Below are positions 1 to 7,238 of a DNA stretch of 36,535 nt, piece after piece. Numbering within the stretch: the stretch's first letter is position 1; every line of letters starts with the position of its first letter. The position numbers and the translations under genes were made by a program. Origin of the DNA: Thermosynechococcus sp. M98_K2018_005 (GTDB lineage Bacteria > Cyanobacteriota > Cyanobacteriia > Thermosynechococcales > Thermosynechococcaceae); the NCBI RefSeq assembly GCF_015295825.1, contig NZ_DVEH01000099.1:1-36535 (forward strand), read 5' to 3'. The notes beneath the pieces were generated by a model. That model had not been told where the DNA came from and searched no databases. It was given only the letters and a program-made list of their open reading frames with translations.

Positions 1-115
1 CACCGCCAAGCCACTAAAACTAAACCGTGGGGAGGTCATATCAGTTCAACTGGTGTAAACGTTATCCCTTAGACACCGCTACTCTAACAAATCGTTTCTG
101 AGCTTTTCTGAGCTT

Positions 116-736
116 TCATGTCCACACCCAGCGATCGCGCCCCCCATGTTTCGCCTTATACAAGGCTTGATCCGCGCGAGGAATCGAGTCACTGAGCACC
201 TGTTCGCCGGGTCGAAAAAGCGTGCCACCCAAACTAATGGTTGCAGTCAAAAACTGCTGATCCCCTAGTTCAATCGGTTGGCTTCTCATCACAAAGCAAA
301 GTTCCTCGGCAACGGATTGAGCATGGTCTTCATTGGTGGCAAAAAACAACAGCACAAATTCTTCGCCTCCCCAGCGAACCAAAATACTATCTTTACAGGC
401 CTCTATCACCTGCTTTACCCTTACCGCTAGCGTGCGCAGAACCACATCGCCCTGGTCATGACCATAGGTATCGTTGATGCGCTTAAAGTGATCGATGTCG
501 AAAATCATGACGGTTAACAGCGCTTCCCCTGTCACTGCTTGGGACTGGTAAGCCTCAACCCGACTCAACAGAAAGCGGCGATTAAACGCCCCAGTCAAGG
601 GATCCAACCAAGCCAAGGCCAAAAGTGCTTGCTCCCGCTGGCGCATATCACTGATGTCGGAAAAGATCCACACACGCCCTAGCCGGCTGTCACCTCGCAC
701 TGGATGGGTATCAATGAGGAATGTTTTCTCGCCCAT
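116..736 (-). CDS. GGDEF diguanylate cyclase fragment (3' part of a PAS-GGDEF gene)
   Basis: This is the C-terminal half of a signalling protein that would make cyclic-di-GMP from two GTP. The first ~30 residues are the end of a PAS domain; the rest is a GGDEF domain with the metal/substrate segment FDIDHFKRINDTYGHDQGD and an intact GGEEF active loop. There is no RxxD product-inhibition site at the expected place just before GGEEF. The coding frame is open upstream of the ATG at 736 as far as the A10 tract at 785-794 and reads directly as the continuation of the PAS domain begun in the 775-1455 ORF, so a 1-nt shift separates two halves of one gene. If translated alone the fragment could still be a free cyclase domain. 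Family call is confident; whether it is expressed separately is unknown. Confidence 0.85.
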   Translation of the reverse strand: MGEKTFLIDTHPVRGDSRLGRVWIFSDISDMRQREQALLALAWLDPLTGAFNRRFLLSRVEAYQSQAVTGEALLTVMIFDIDHFKRINDTYGHDQGDVVLRTLAVRVKQVIEACKDSILVRWGGEEFVLLFFATNEDHAQSVAEELCFVMRSQPIELGDQQFLTATISLGGTLFRPGEQVLSDSIPRADQALYKAKHGGRDRWVWT

Positions 737-774
737 TAGACATTCCCCCTGAGCACTGAAGTTCGCATCGGCAC

Positions 775-1455
775 TTAAGCCTCGAAAAAAAAAATTTTAG
801 TTAACTCATCGCGGTTATCGCATCTCTCCCGTGCCTGTTTCATATGTTCGGCAACAAGCTGAACTGGATGGCTCCCCGCTGGCAGTTGCAACCATTGACT
901 GGCATAGGAATTGACCATTGCTGTAGAGCCATCCCCCTTGATCAAAACCAAGCCCAGCGGCACAGTGTCGAAAATATCTTGGAATTGCACTTCAAAGATG
1001 AAGCTGTTTTGCCGTTGGCGATGATTAGCCAACAGTTGCCGGTAAAGAGCTGCAATGTAGCCTTTTTGTTCTGCGAGTTGCCGCAGTCCCCCCTCTACGG
1101 GATTCACCAATAGCAACCCTTGCCGCCACTGCTCTGGCTCACCGCAGGGAATATAAACGATTCGCTCAACCTTATTCAAAAGGCAGAAAAAAACAGAAGG
1201 CAGTTTGAGAAAAGGCGTGATATCAATGACAGCGCCCTCAACCAAATCCGGCCAAGGGGCAATGATTTCAAGATTGGGAAACGGGGTGGTGCTGGTTGTA
1301 GCAATAATTTGTGCTCGATTGCCTTGGTCATTGACAGTGAGCGCTAGGACAAGGTCAGACTGAGACCAATTAGCGACCAGGTAACAAAATGCGGTAATAG
1401 CATCGGGAGCAGGGAGAAGTTGGCGGGGTAGGTATTCGTGCAAACTTTTGCCCAT
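775..1455 (-). CDS. GAF-like/PAS sensor fragment (5' part of the PAS-GGDEF gene)
   Basis: This 226-aa product holds the sensory half of a PAS-GGDEF protein. Residues 1-125 look like a degenerate GAF-type region (alternating hydrophobic strands, no clear ligand residues). A PAS domain begins around residue 155 with FDTVPLGLVLIKGDG and is cut off after LTKIFFF by a shift in the T10 run (A10 on the plus strand). The next frame resumes the PAS domain and leads into GGDEF. It starts only 3 nt after the stop of the RsbQ-like hydrolase gene, so the two are almost certainly cotranscribed and perhaps translationally coupled. By analogy with RsbP, whose PAS domain responds to RsbQ, this PAS could receive a signal from the hydrolase; that is inference. 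It could be a true pseudogene, a slippage-expressed gene, or an assembly error. Confidence 0.7.
   Translation of the reverse strand: MGKSLHEYLPRQLLPAPDAITAFCYLVANWSQSDLVLALTVNDQGNRAQIIATTSTTPFPNLEIIAPWPDLVEGAVIDITPFLKLPSVFFCLLNKVERIVYIPCGEPEQWRQGLLLVNPVEGGLRQLAEQKGYIAALYRQLLANHRQRQNSFIFEVQFQDIFDTVPLGLVLIKGDGSTAMVNSYASQWLQLPAGSHPVQLVAEHMKQARERCDNRDELTKIFFFEA
785..794 (-). other. A10/T10 homopolymer at the PAS-GGDEF frame break
   Basis: Ten consecutive A on the plus strand (T10 in the coding strand). Read with 10 T the frame closes a few codons later (IFFFEA, stop). With 11 T (or 8) it continues through RGLSADANFSAQ into the GGDEF ORF with no stop. Runs of this length are prone to polymerase slippage and sequencing error. 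Confidence 0.8.
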
Positions 1456-1458
1456 AGC

Positions 1459-2283
1459 CTATTCTGAATAAATTATATATTTTTTGACCAAAGGACCAAC
1501 GGCCTCAGGATGGGTCATGTGGGGGAGATGGCCTTGAGCCTCGATCCAATCAAGTGTCGTATTTGGCAGTTTCCTATGCAGCCACAGCGCCACAGGCTGG
1601 GGAACCACGAAGTCGTCACGGTTAAAAATGAGGTGCACCCGTTGAGAGACTTTGTCTACAAAATCCCTTGTATCAGAGTCAAAAATGACCTGAAGTGTGC
1701 GCAAGGCAATGCTTGGCTGCAATCGAAAGAGGGTTTTAGAAAAATCAGCTAGCCGGTGATCCTCGGTCACGCCAAACATCAGGGGGGCAAAACCCGCAGC
1801 CCATGCTTGGTAGTTGGTGACCATTGCGTCATAAATGGCCTGTAGATCTTCGGGGGTTAGGGTGCCGGGATAATTCTCATCTTTGAGATAGCAGGGGGAG
1901 GGGTTAAGCCAGATATGTCGTTGAAACAAGTCAGGTCTGGCGATCGCGGCAATTGCCCCAATCATGCAACTGACAGAATGACCAACATATATGCACGATT
2001 GGATGCCAAGGCTATCCAGTAGTTCAATGAGATCATCGGCATAGCCATACAAATGACTGTGTCTTTGCAGATTGTAGCGGCGCAGCGTGTCTTCATCAGA
2101 ACCACAGCCTGCAAGATCATAGCGGACATAGGTGAAGCCCTCAGGCAAGAAAGGCATTAGGTAATCCCAAGCGCTTTTATCAGTGCCAAAACCGTGTCCC
2201 AGAACAACGGGGACGGTGCCCCACTGGTCAATTTGGACGTATGACTCTAGAGACTTGGGAACGCAAGCAACTTGACGTGTCAT
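1459..2283 (-). CDS. RsbQ-like alpha/beta hydrolase
   Basis: A 274-aa cytosolic alpha/beta hydrolase most like the RsbQ/KAI2 (D14-like) group. Visible features are the oxyanion segment LGHGFG (29-34), the nucleophile elbow GHSVS with Ser103, the acid in NRDDFVVP (Asp223/224) and the catalytic His252 in GHLPHM. LNPSPCYL at ~126-133 matches the VGPSPCYL segment remembered from Bacillus RsbQ, as does the overall length. RsbQ partners with the PAS-containing phosphatase RsbP in energy-stress signalling. Here the gene lies immediately upstream of, and is cotranscribed with, a PAS-GGDEF protein, which suggests an equivalent pair with cyclic-di-GMP output. The natural ligand is unknown. The ATG at 2283 gives full family length and has an AT-rich upstream region. 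Confidence 0.85.
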   Translation of the reverse strand: MTRQVACVPKSLESYVQIDQWGTVPVVLGHGFGTDKSAWDYLMPFLPEGFTYVRYDLAGCGSDEDTLRRYNLQRHSHLYGYADDLIELLDSLGIQSCIYVGHSVSCMIGAIAAIARPDLFQRHIWLNPSPCYLKDENYPGTLTPEDLQAIYDAMVTNYQAWAAGFAPLMFGVTEDHRLADFSKTLFRLQPSIALRTLQVIFDSDTRDFVDKVSQRVHLIFNRDDFVVPQPVALWLHRKLPNTTLDWIEAQGHLPHMTHPEAVGPLVKKYIIYSE

Positions 2284-2438
2284 TGGTATAGAAGTTTCGC
2301 ACTAACAAGCCAATGATTTAAAATTTTTTAATTTTACTTTAAGGGCAATGCTACAAAAAGGATAGCCTCTACGAGGAATAGCACTAGGTGATCTAGTAAA
2401 CTCCCTTTTTACTTGAGAAAGCAATCTTTAACAATTCC

Positions 2439-2982
2439 CTATTGACTGACAAACTGTTGCCGCAGCCGTCGCAGCGCAGCCCCTGTGCCTTGGGTTGCAG
2501 CCTCTTCGAGGACAGCACTCATCAACCCTACTAAGTTAATTTCTGGAAAATAGCGGCTCTTGGATTGAAGGACATAGGTCTGGCCATCGAGGGCATAAAT
2601 GCTCAAGCCTGTTGACTTGAAGAGCCACACTTCAGGAACCTGGTAAAGAAGGTAGTCCTCAGCCGCTGTATAGGTGGTGACATCAATTTCAATCACCAAG
2701 CCGGGTGGCGGATCGGTTTGCCAATCACTATCCAGCAAAATTTTGACAACATCGGCAACGATATTCGCTTCGCGCATGACGGGGTAAGGGACTCATGAGC
2801 AAAATTTCCCCCCGACGAAACTTGATACGGGGAATTGAACCATCGCCACGGCTGTCGCGAAGGCAACAGTAATCTTGCCACGTACCGGGCATGCGTAGGA
2901 CACTGCCAGGGGGAAGAATCATTTTGGCTGGAGAAACAACCGCATACATGGGATGATTGATCCGCAACAGGTCTAGCTCCAC
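2439..2982 (-). pseudogene. Uma2 family (DUF820) endonuclease, frameshifted
   Basis: Two overlapping frames together give one Uma2-type protein, a PD-(D/E)XK-like nuclease family very common in cyanobacteria. The N-terminal part (2982 to about 2770) ends in PRIKFRRGEILLMSPLPRH; the C-terminal part (from about 2777) has PPGLVIEIDVTT, with the expected acidic residues, and VPEVWLF. The shift falls near 2770-2778, where losing one base would join SPLPRH to EANIVADVV. No full-length reading frame exists, so the gene looks inactivated, although the C-terminal piece keeps most of the catalytic core. Lying between the hydrolase operon and thyX on the opposite strand, it shows no functional link to either. 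Confidence 0.7.
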
Positions 2983-3086
2983 TGCGCCACGGCATCAAGG
3001 TTTATGCGCTTTGCGGTTGCGGATCGCACGGACGGTGTTCCCGTTGCACTAGCCTAGAAAAGGCAGAGATTCAGAAGAGACTAAAG

Positions 3087-3902
3087 ATGCAAGACGGGCG
3101 TGTGATTGCCGATTCAATTTCGCCAGCAGGGGTGCGCTTGGTAACGCTGCAACTGAGGTATCCGCGTTTTATCCATAGTGAACTTCTCACCCATCGCGTG
3201 TTTTCCCGTAATTCCGCCAGTTCGCGGGCAGTACCAGTCACAAAAATGATGGCGCAAGTAGAAGAGGATCCCGTGATTCCCTACCATTGGGGGCAAAACC
3301 AGCGGGGCATGCAGGCGCGCCAAGAAAGTGAACACAAGGAGGCGGCAAAGGAAATTTGGTTGAAAACTCGCCTCGCGGTTCTTGAGGGGGCACGCCAACT
3401 CCATGAACTAGGCATTCACAAGCAGGTGGTGAACCGCATGCTGGAGCCGTGGATGTGGATGCAAACGGTGGTGAGTAGCACGGAGTGGGACAACTTTTTG
3501 CGCCTGCGCAACCACCCTGATGCCCAGCCCGAAATGCAAGCCTTGGCTAAGCTGATTCAGCATCTGCTGGAAACCCACGAACCGACACCCGTGGCTGTGG
3601 GGGATTGGCACCTTCCCTATATTGATGCCCATGAACGGGAACAATACAGTTTGGAGGAATGTAAGTATATGTCTGTGGCACGTTGTGCGCGGGTGTCCTA
3701 TTATCTGCGGGATGGCCAACGCAGTGACCCCGCCTCTGATCTGGCGCTTTATCAACGCTTGGCAGGGGCAGAACCGAAGCACTTGTCTCCCTTAGAACAC
3801 GTGGCTGAATGCATGGGCGATCGCCAGCCCTATGCTAATTTTGTGGGTTGGCGGCAGTTGCGTTACTTTGAGGAGAGAAAATCAGCACATGCCCGCGAAT
3901 GA
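3087..3902 (+). CDS. thyX: Flavin-dependent thymidylate synthase ThyX-like protein
   Basis: A 271-aa protein of the ThyX family, which methylates dUMP to dTMP using FAD, NADPH and methylene-THF. The ThyX signature RHRxxSxNxxSxR appears as THRVFSRNSASSR at ~36-48. Later come NRMLEPWMWMQTVVSSTEW and NFLRLR (the usual post-signature helix segment), then ARCARVSYYLRDG and SPLEHVAE near the C-terminus. In classical ThyX the ARvSY and SxxEH elements precede the RHR signature, so motif order here is permuted. I recall a similar layout in phage ThyX-like proteins. Upstream is the divergent Uma2 remnant, downstream the small membrane protein at 3967. The family is fairly sure; full catalytic competence is not shown. 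Confidence 0.8.
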   Translation: MQDGRVIADSISPAGVRLVTLQLRYPRFIHSELLTHRVFSRNSASSRAVPVTKMMAQVEEDPVIPYHWGQNQRGMQARQESEHKEAAKEIWLKTRLAVLEGARQLHELGIHKQVVNRMLEPWMWMQTVVSSTEWDNFLRLRNHPDAQPEMQALAKLIQHLLETHEPTPVAVGDWHLPYIDAHEREQYSLEECKYMSVARCARVSYYLRDGQRSDPASDLALYQRLAGAEPKHLSPLEHVAECMGDRQPYANFVGWRQLRYFEERKSAHARE

Positions 3903-3966
3903 TCCACGATACACTGAGTAGGAGAAGACACCATTGACTCAGCTGACGACAGCGAGGAGCGCAGCC

Positions 3967-4101
3967 ATGGACGTTGCCATTAACGTGAAACCCATTCTAC
4001 TAGCCATTACGCCAGTGTTTATTTTGCTGTGTTTGGTCTTTGGCACCCGCAATGGCTTCTACGATACCGATAACTACCACGGCAACGGTTCTGCTCACTA
4101 A
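3967..4101 (+). CDS. ndhP: Small single-TM protein, probable NDH-1 subunit NdhP
   Basis: A 44-codon gene with a good ribosome site (GAGGAG about 10 nt before the ATG). The product has a short polar N-terminus, one membrane helix (about residues 9-26, ILLAITPVFILLCLVFG) and a polar C-terminus NGFYDTDNYHGNGSAH. That size, single helix and C-terminal sequence fit my memory of NdhP, a small subunit of the cyanobacterial NDH-1 (photosynthetic complex I) that functions in cyclic electron flow. It is too short for routine ORF calling. It lies 65 nt after thyX and 33 nt before the MBL gene on the same strand. Being a real gene is well supported; the NdhP identity is from memory and less certain. The alternative is another small thylakoid membrane subunit. 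Confidence 0.6.
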   Translation: MDVAINVKPILLAITPVFILLCLVFGTRNGFYDTDNYHGNGSAH

Positions 4102-4133
4102 AGCTAACCAAGGAGGGTGACTGTTCGCCATTC

Positions 4134-5756
4134 ATGATCGAGTGCCTCAACTATGGGGTGGGTCACGCAGATGAGGGGGTGTGCATTGGCTTAGGAATTG
4201 GCACCTATCGGATTTTGCTGGACTGTGGTGTGCCGTCCCTTGATGTTTTGCCCCTTGATGAAATTGAACAGCATCCCTTTGACTTGGTGCTCTGTAGCCA
4301 TGCTCACGCGGATCATGCCCAGAGTCTGTTGGCACTCCATCGCCGTTTTCCCCATATTCCCATCTATGCCAGTGAGGTAACGACACAGCTTTTGCCCCTC
4401 AATTGGCCGGAGGAAACCGTTCCCCCTTTCTGTCGCGCCTTGCCTTGGCGATCGCCCGTTGAGTTTGGGGATGGCCTGACAGCCGAACTCTTTCCTGCGG
4501 GACATTTACCGGGAGCTGCTGTTTTTGCCCTCACATACCAAGACCCAAACACAGAGCAACCGCCCCTGAGTGTGGTCTATACTGGGGATTTTTTCCTGTC
4601 CCATACTCGCTTTACGGAAGGACTACCCCTTGCGGATCTGCGAGGATTGCAGCCGGATGTGCTGATCATTGAGGCCAGCATGGGCACAGCGCGTCATCCC
4701 CACCGCCGTCAACAGGAAAACCAACTGGCAGAACGCATCCGCACGGCGGTTGATCAAGGCTACAATGTGCTGCTGCCGCTGCCACCCCTTGGTACCGCCC
4801 AAGAAATTCTGATCCTGCTGCGCAGTCATCATCTTTTTACGGGACAGCCGATTCAAATTTGGGTCACTCCAGCGATCGCTCGCGGCTGTGATGCCTACCT
4901 CACGGTTTTACCCCATTTACCCACGGCCATTCAAAATTTTGCCCAACACCAGTCCCTCTTTTGGGATCAGCGGGTCAAACCCCAAGTGCAGCCCTTGAGC
5001 AATTTGGCGCAAATTCGAGGTGAAGCCCCCACCATTGTCCTTGTGGAGGAGGATCAAGACCTGCGTCCCTACGTGGCTCAGGGGAAACGACCTTGGCTAG
5101 TGCTCTATCCGCGTCTGCGCTATGGTCAGCCCTTTCGGGGAGGCGATCCTGACTTGGTCGGGTTACCCAATGTGGAGGTGGATACGTTTTTACTCTCCCT
5201 CCATGCCGATGGCCCTGCGACGACTCAACTGATTCACAATATTCGGCCGCAACATGTGGTGCTGATCCATGGCGATCCCAACTACCTTGCCGACTTGGCT
5301 AGTCTGAATGAATTGAGTAACCGCTACCATCTGCATACCCCCACCAGTGGCTCAACAATTCAATTTCCCATTGGCCAACTGACACTTTCGACGCCCAGCT
5401 CATTGGTGCAATTGGCCTATGAGGGGGAGGTGAGTGAGTGGAACGATGCAGCGATGATTCGCCTACCCGTGTCCATTACCACGGATCCGCGCTGGCGACG
5501 GCTGGCGGATACGGGTTTTGTCCTTGCCTCATGGCAGGGGGAGCAATTGCTGATTCGTGGTATGACCCCCAAGGAAGTGCTGGGTGGGACATCGGCTGCG
5601 ATCGCCCCCGATCAGGAAAGCTGTTTTAATTGCCAGTTTTATCGCGGTCAACGTTGCTGGAACGAAGCCTCTGCGCTCTACAACTTCAAAGTGGCACCGG
5701 AGGGCTATTGTCCAGCCTTTGAGCGGGCAGAAACGCAACCCGAACCCGAAAGCTAG
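4134..5756 (+). CDS. MBL-fold (beta-CASP/RNase J-like) hydrolase with C-terminal four-Cys motif
   Basis: A 540-aa metallo-beta-lactamase-fold protein resembling the CPSF/RNase J branch. The metal motif SHAHADH is at 55-61, followed by AGHLPGA (~123-129) and YTGDFF (~150). A beta-CASP-like middle region follows, with a late VVLIHGDPN segment that would supply the last ligand His. The family hydrolyses nucleic acids or related substrates, so an RNA-processing role is plausible but unproved. After about residue 440 there is an extra domain ending in C497-x2-C500-x7-C508-x17-C526 with GYCPAFE, which looks like a small Fe-S or zinc site. The stop codon shares a CTAG palindrome with the convergent gene. 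An SD-like AAGGAGG precedes the ATG at 4134. Confidence 0.75.
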   Translation: MIECLNYGVGHADEGVCIGLGIGTYRILLDCGVPSLDVLPLDEIEQHPFDLVLCSHAHADHAQSLLALHRRFPHIPIYASEVTTQLLPLNWPEETVPPFCRALPWRSPVEFGDGLTAELFPAGHLPGAAVFALTYQDPNTEQPPLSVVYTGDFFLSHTRFTEGLPLADLRGLQPDVLIIEASMGTARHPHRRQQENQLAERIRTAVDQGYNVLLPLPPLGTAQEILILLRSHHLFTGQPIQIWVTPAIARGCDAYLTVLPHLPTAIQNFAQHQSLFWDQRVKPQVQPLSNLAQIRGEAPTIVLVEEDQDLRPYVAQGKRPWLVLYPRLRYGQPFRGGDPDLVGLPNVEVDTFLLSLHADGPATTQLIHNIRPQHVVLIHGDPNYLADLASLNELSNRYHLHTPTSGSTIQFPIGQLTLSTPSSLVQLAYEGEVSEWNDAAMIRLPVSITTDPRWRRLADTGFVLASWQGEQLLIRGMTPKEVLGGTSAAIAPDQESCFNCQFYRGQRCWNEASALYNFKVAPEGYCPAFERAETQPEPES

Positions 5757-7165
5757 GCCACTTGGAGCTGCCGCCGCAGAGTTACCGTCGGACTTTCCGC
5801 GCCTGTTTTGGGGTCGATGGCGATCGCCATCAGGGCAATGGCACGCACACTCGCGGGTACGTCAATGTGAAGCACGGTTTCCCAGTAGTCCCCATAGCGA
5901 TAAAAATCAAACTCCACGAGCCAGCGGGGGCCAGCAATTAACTCTCCCGTTTCGCCATTGGTGATCCACACTTTGACAGAGCAGCCCCGTTGTGTTGCCG
6001 GCAAATTCACCTTGAGGTGCAGCGGCGATACCAGTGGCTCCGGTGACAGCAGGAGCTGGGGAGGGGTCAATAGGTAGGAACTCTCAGAATGCGTGCATAC
6101 TGGCGGTGTGGGTTCAACGGGGGGCGCTAATTCCGCTAACTGTTGCAATCGCAACCAAAATCGTTCTTGGCGATCGATGGGCAAATCCGGAGGCGGCGGT
6201 ACGGTAACGGCAGATAGGGGCTGGCAAAAGCTAGGCAAGTCCACAACGACAGGGGCTTTTACGGGCTTCAGTTGGGGCGGTAGGGAAAAGCCGCTCACTG
6301 GCACAGGTTCGAGAGTCCTATCCCCTAAGATGGGCAACTGCGGGCCAGCGGCTGTTTCACTCTTAGGTGGGGCGGGTTGGGGGGGCGCAGAGACGGCAGG
6401 AATCACCGGCGCCGGTAACACCGTGACCATAAAGGCTTGGACTTGGCGGAGATCGCTGTGGTTTGGGGGTTCGCTGGGCAGGAGGCGGGCTTCCCCCACC
6501 ATGACTGGATAATCGGTCAAGGGCGTGAGTGTACAGTGAAACCCCCATTTCCCCTCGCGGGCGATCGCGGGCACCGAGTGCTCCTGCACCACATCGCGGG
6601 TAACGGGATTGCGCAAGCGAATCACCACCGTACCGGGAACGGCAACTGTGCCCTCTAAAACCAACGTTTCATCGGCAAAAATCGTATAGGCACTTTGGGG
6701 CAGCTCAATGAGCGTTGTGGGTAGCTCAGCAGGGGAGGGCTCCTTAGGGGGGTTGGCAGCTTTCACTGGCTGCTCTGGAACGGCAGGAGGGGCTTCTGGT
6801 GCCGGCAAATCCCACTCTTCGCTTTGGGCAAGGACCTCAAGGGCGATCGCAAACACCTCTGAATCCAGCACCCCCTCTTGGGCCACACGGCATTGAAATT
6901 CCCAACGCCCCGGCTGCAAATACGTAAAGGGCAGAATACCCATAAGTCTCGTGGAGCTGCTGCGGTGGGTGCGGCGTTGGTAGCGTTGCTTGGGCACCCC
7001 TTGATCATCGTAAAGATGGGTAATTTGCACTTCTACAGAGGTTTCGGCAATCGGACAGCGCGCCATCAAGCGGTAACTGCCCTCCAAAACTTCCGCCGAG
7101 GGTGGCTCTAGGGGCAACCAAGCGCGATCGCCCTCCTTTTGCAGTAAAAACTCCCATCCGCCCAT
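5753..7165 (-). CDS. Cyanobacterial Pro-rich multidomain protein of unknown function
   Basis: A 470-aa protein I do not recognise by name. It has no signal peptide or membrane helix. Three beta-rich segments (roughly 1-115, 155-255 and 375-468) are joined by proline-rich linkers (120-150 and 255-300), giving a beads-on-a-string layout. Recurrent phrases such as GRWEFQC and GKWGFHC suggest that the first two beta segments are related, Ig-like repeats. It lies 73 nt downstream of the REC-PP2C phosphatase on the same strand, so they may be cotranscribed. Its stop overlaps that of the convergent MBL gene by 4 nt. Function cannot be inferred beyond a probable protein- or polymer-binding scaffold. 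Confidence 0.6.
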   Translation of the reverse strand: MGGWEFLLQKEGDRAWLPLEPPSAEVLEGSYRLMARCPIAETSVEVQITHLYDDQGVPKQRYQRRTHRSSSTRLMGILPFTYLQPGRWEFQCRVAQEGVLDSEVFAIALEVLAQSEEWDLPAPEAPPAVPEQPVKAANPPKEPSPAELPTTLIELPQSAYTIFADETLVLEGTVAVPGTVVIRLRNPVTRDVVQEHSVPAIAREGKWGFHCTLTPLTDYPVMVGEARLLPSEPPNHSDLRQVQAFMVTVLPAPVIPAVSAPPQPAPPKSETAAGPQLPILGDRTLEPVPVSGFSLPPQLKPVKAPVVVDLPSFCQPLSAVTVPPPPDLPIDRQERFWLRLQQLAELAPPVEPTPPVCTHSESSYLLTPPQLLLSPEPLVSPLHLKVNLPATQRGCSVKVWITNGETGELIAGPRWLVEFDFYRYGDYWETVLHIDVPASVRAIALMAIAIDPKTGAESPTVTLRRQLQVA

Positions 7166-7238
7166 AGTTTATTTTCACTCTCCCACTGCTTAGGATATTG
7201 CACAGAAAACTCCACATTATGCAATCTCAGATGCAAAG

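Noticed and set aside
1-115. Window start, checked for a gene or terminator
   Set aside because: No ORF, RNA or hairpin with T-run could be supported in these 115 bases.
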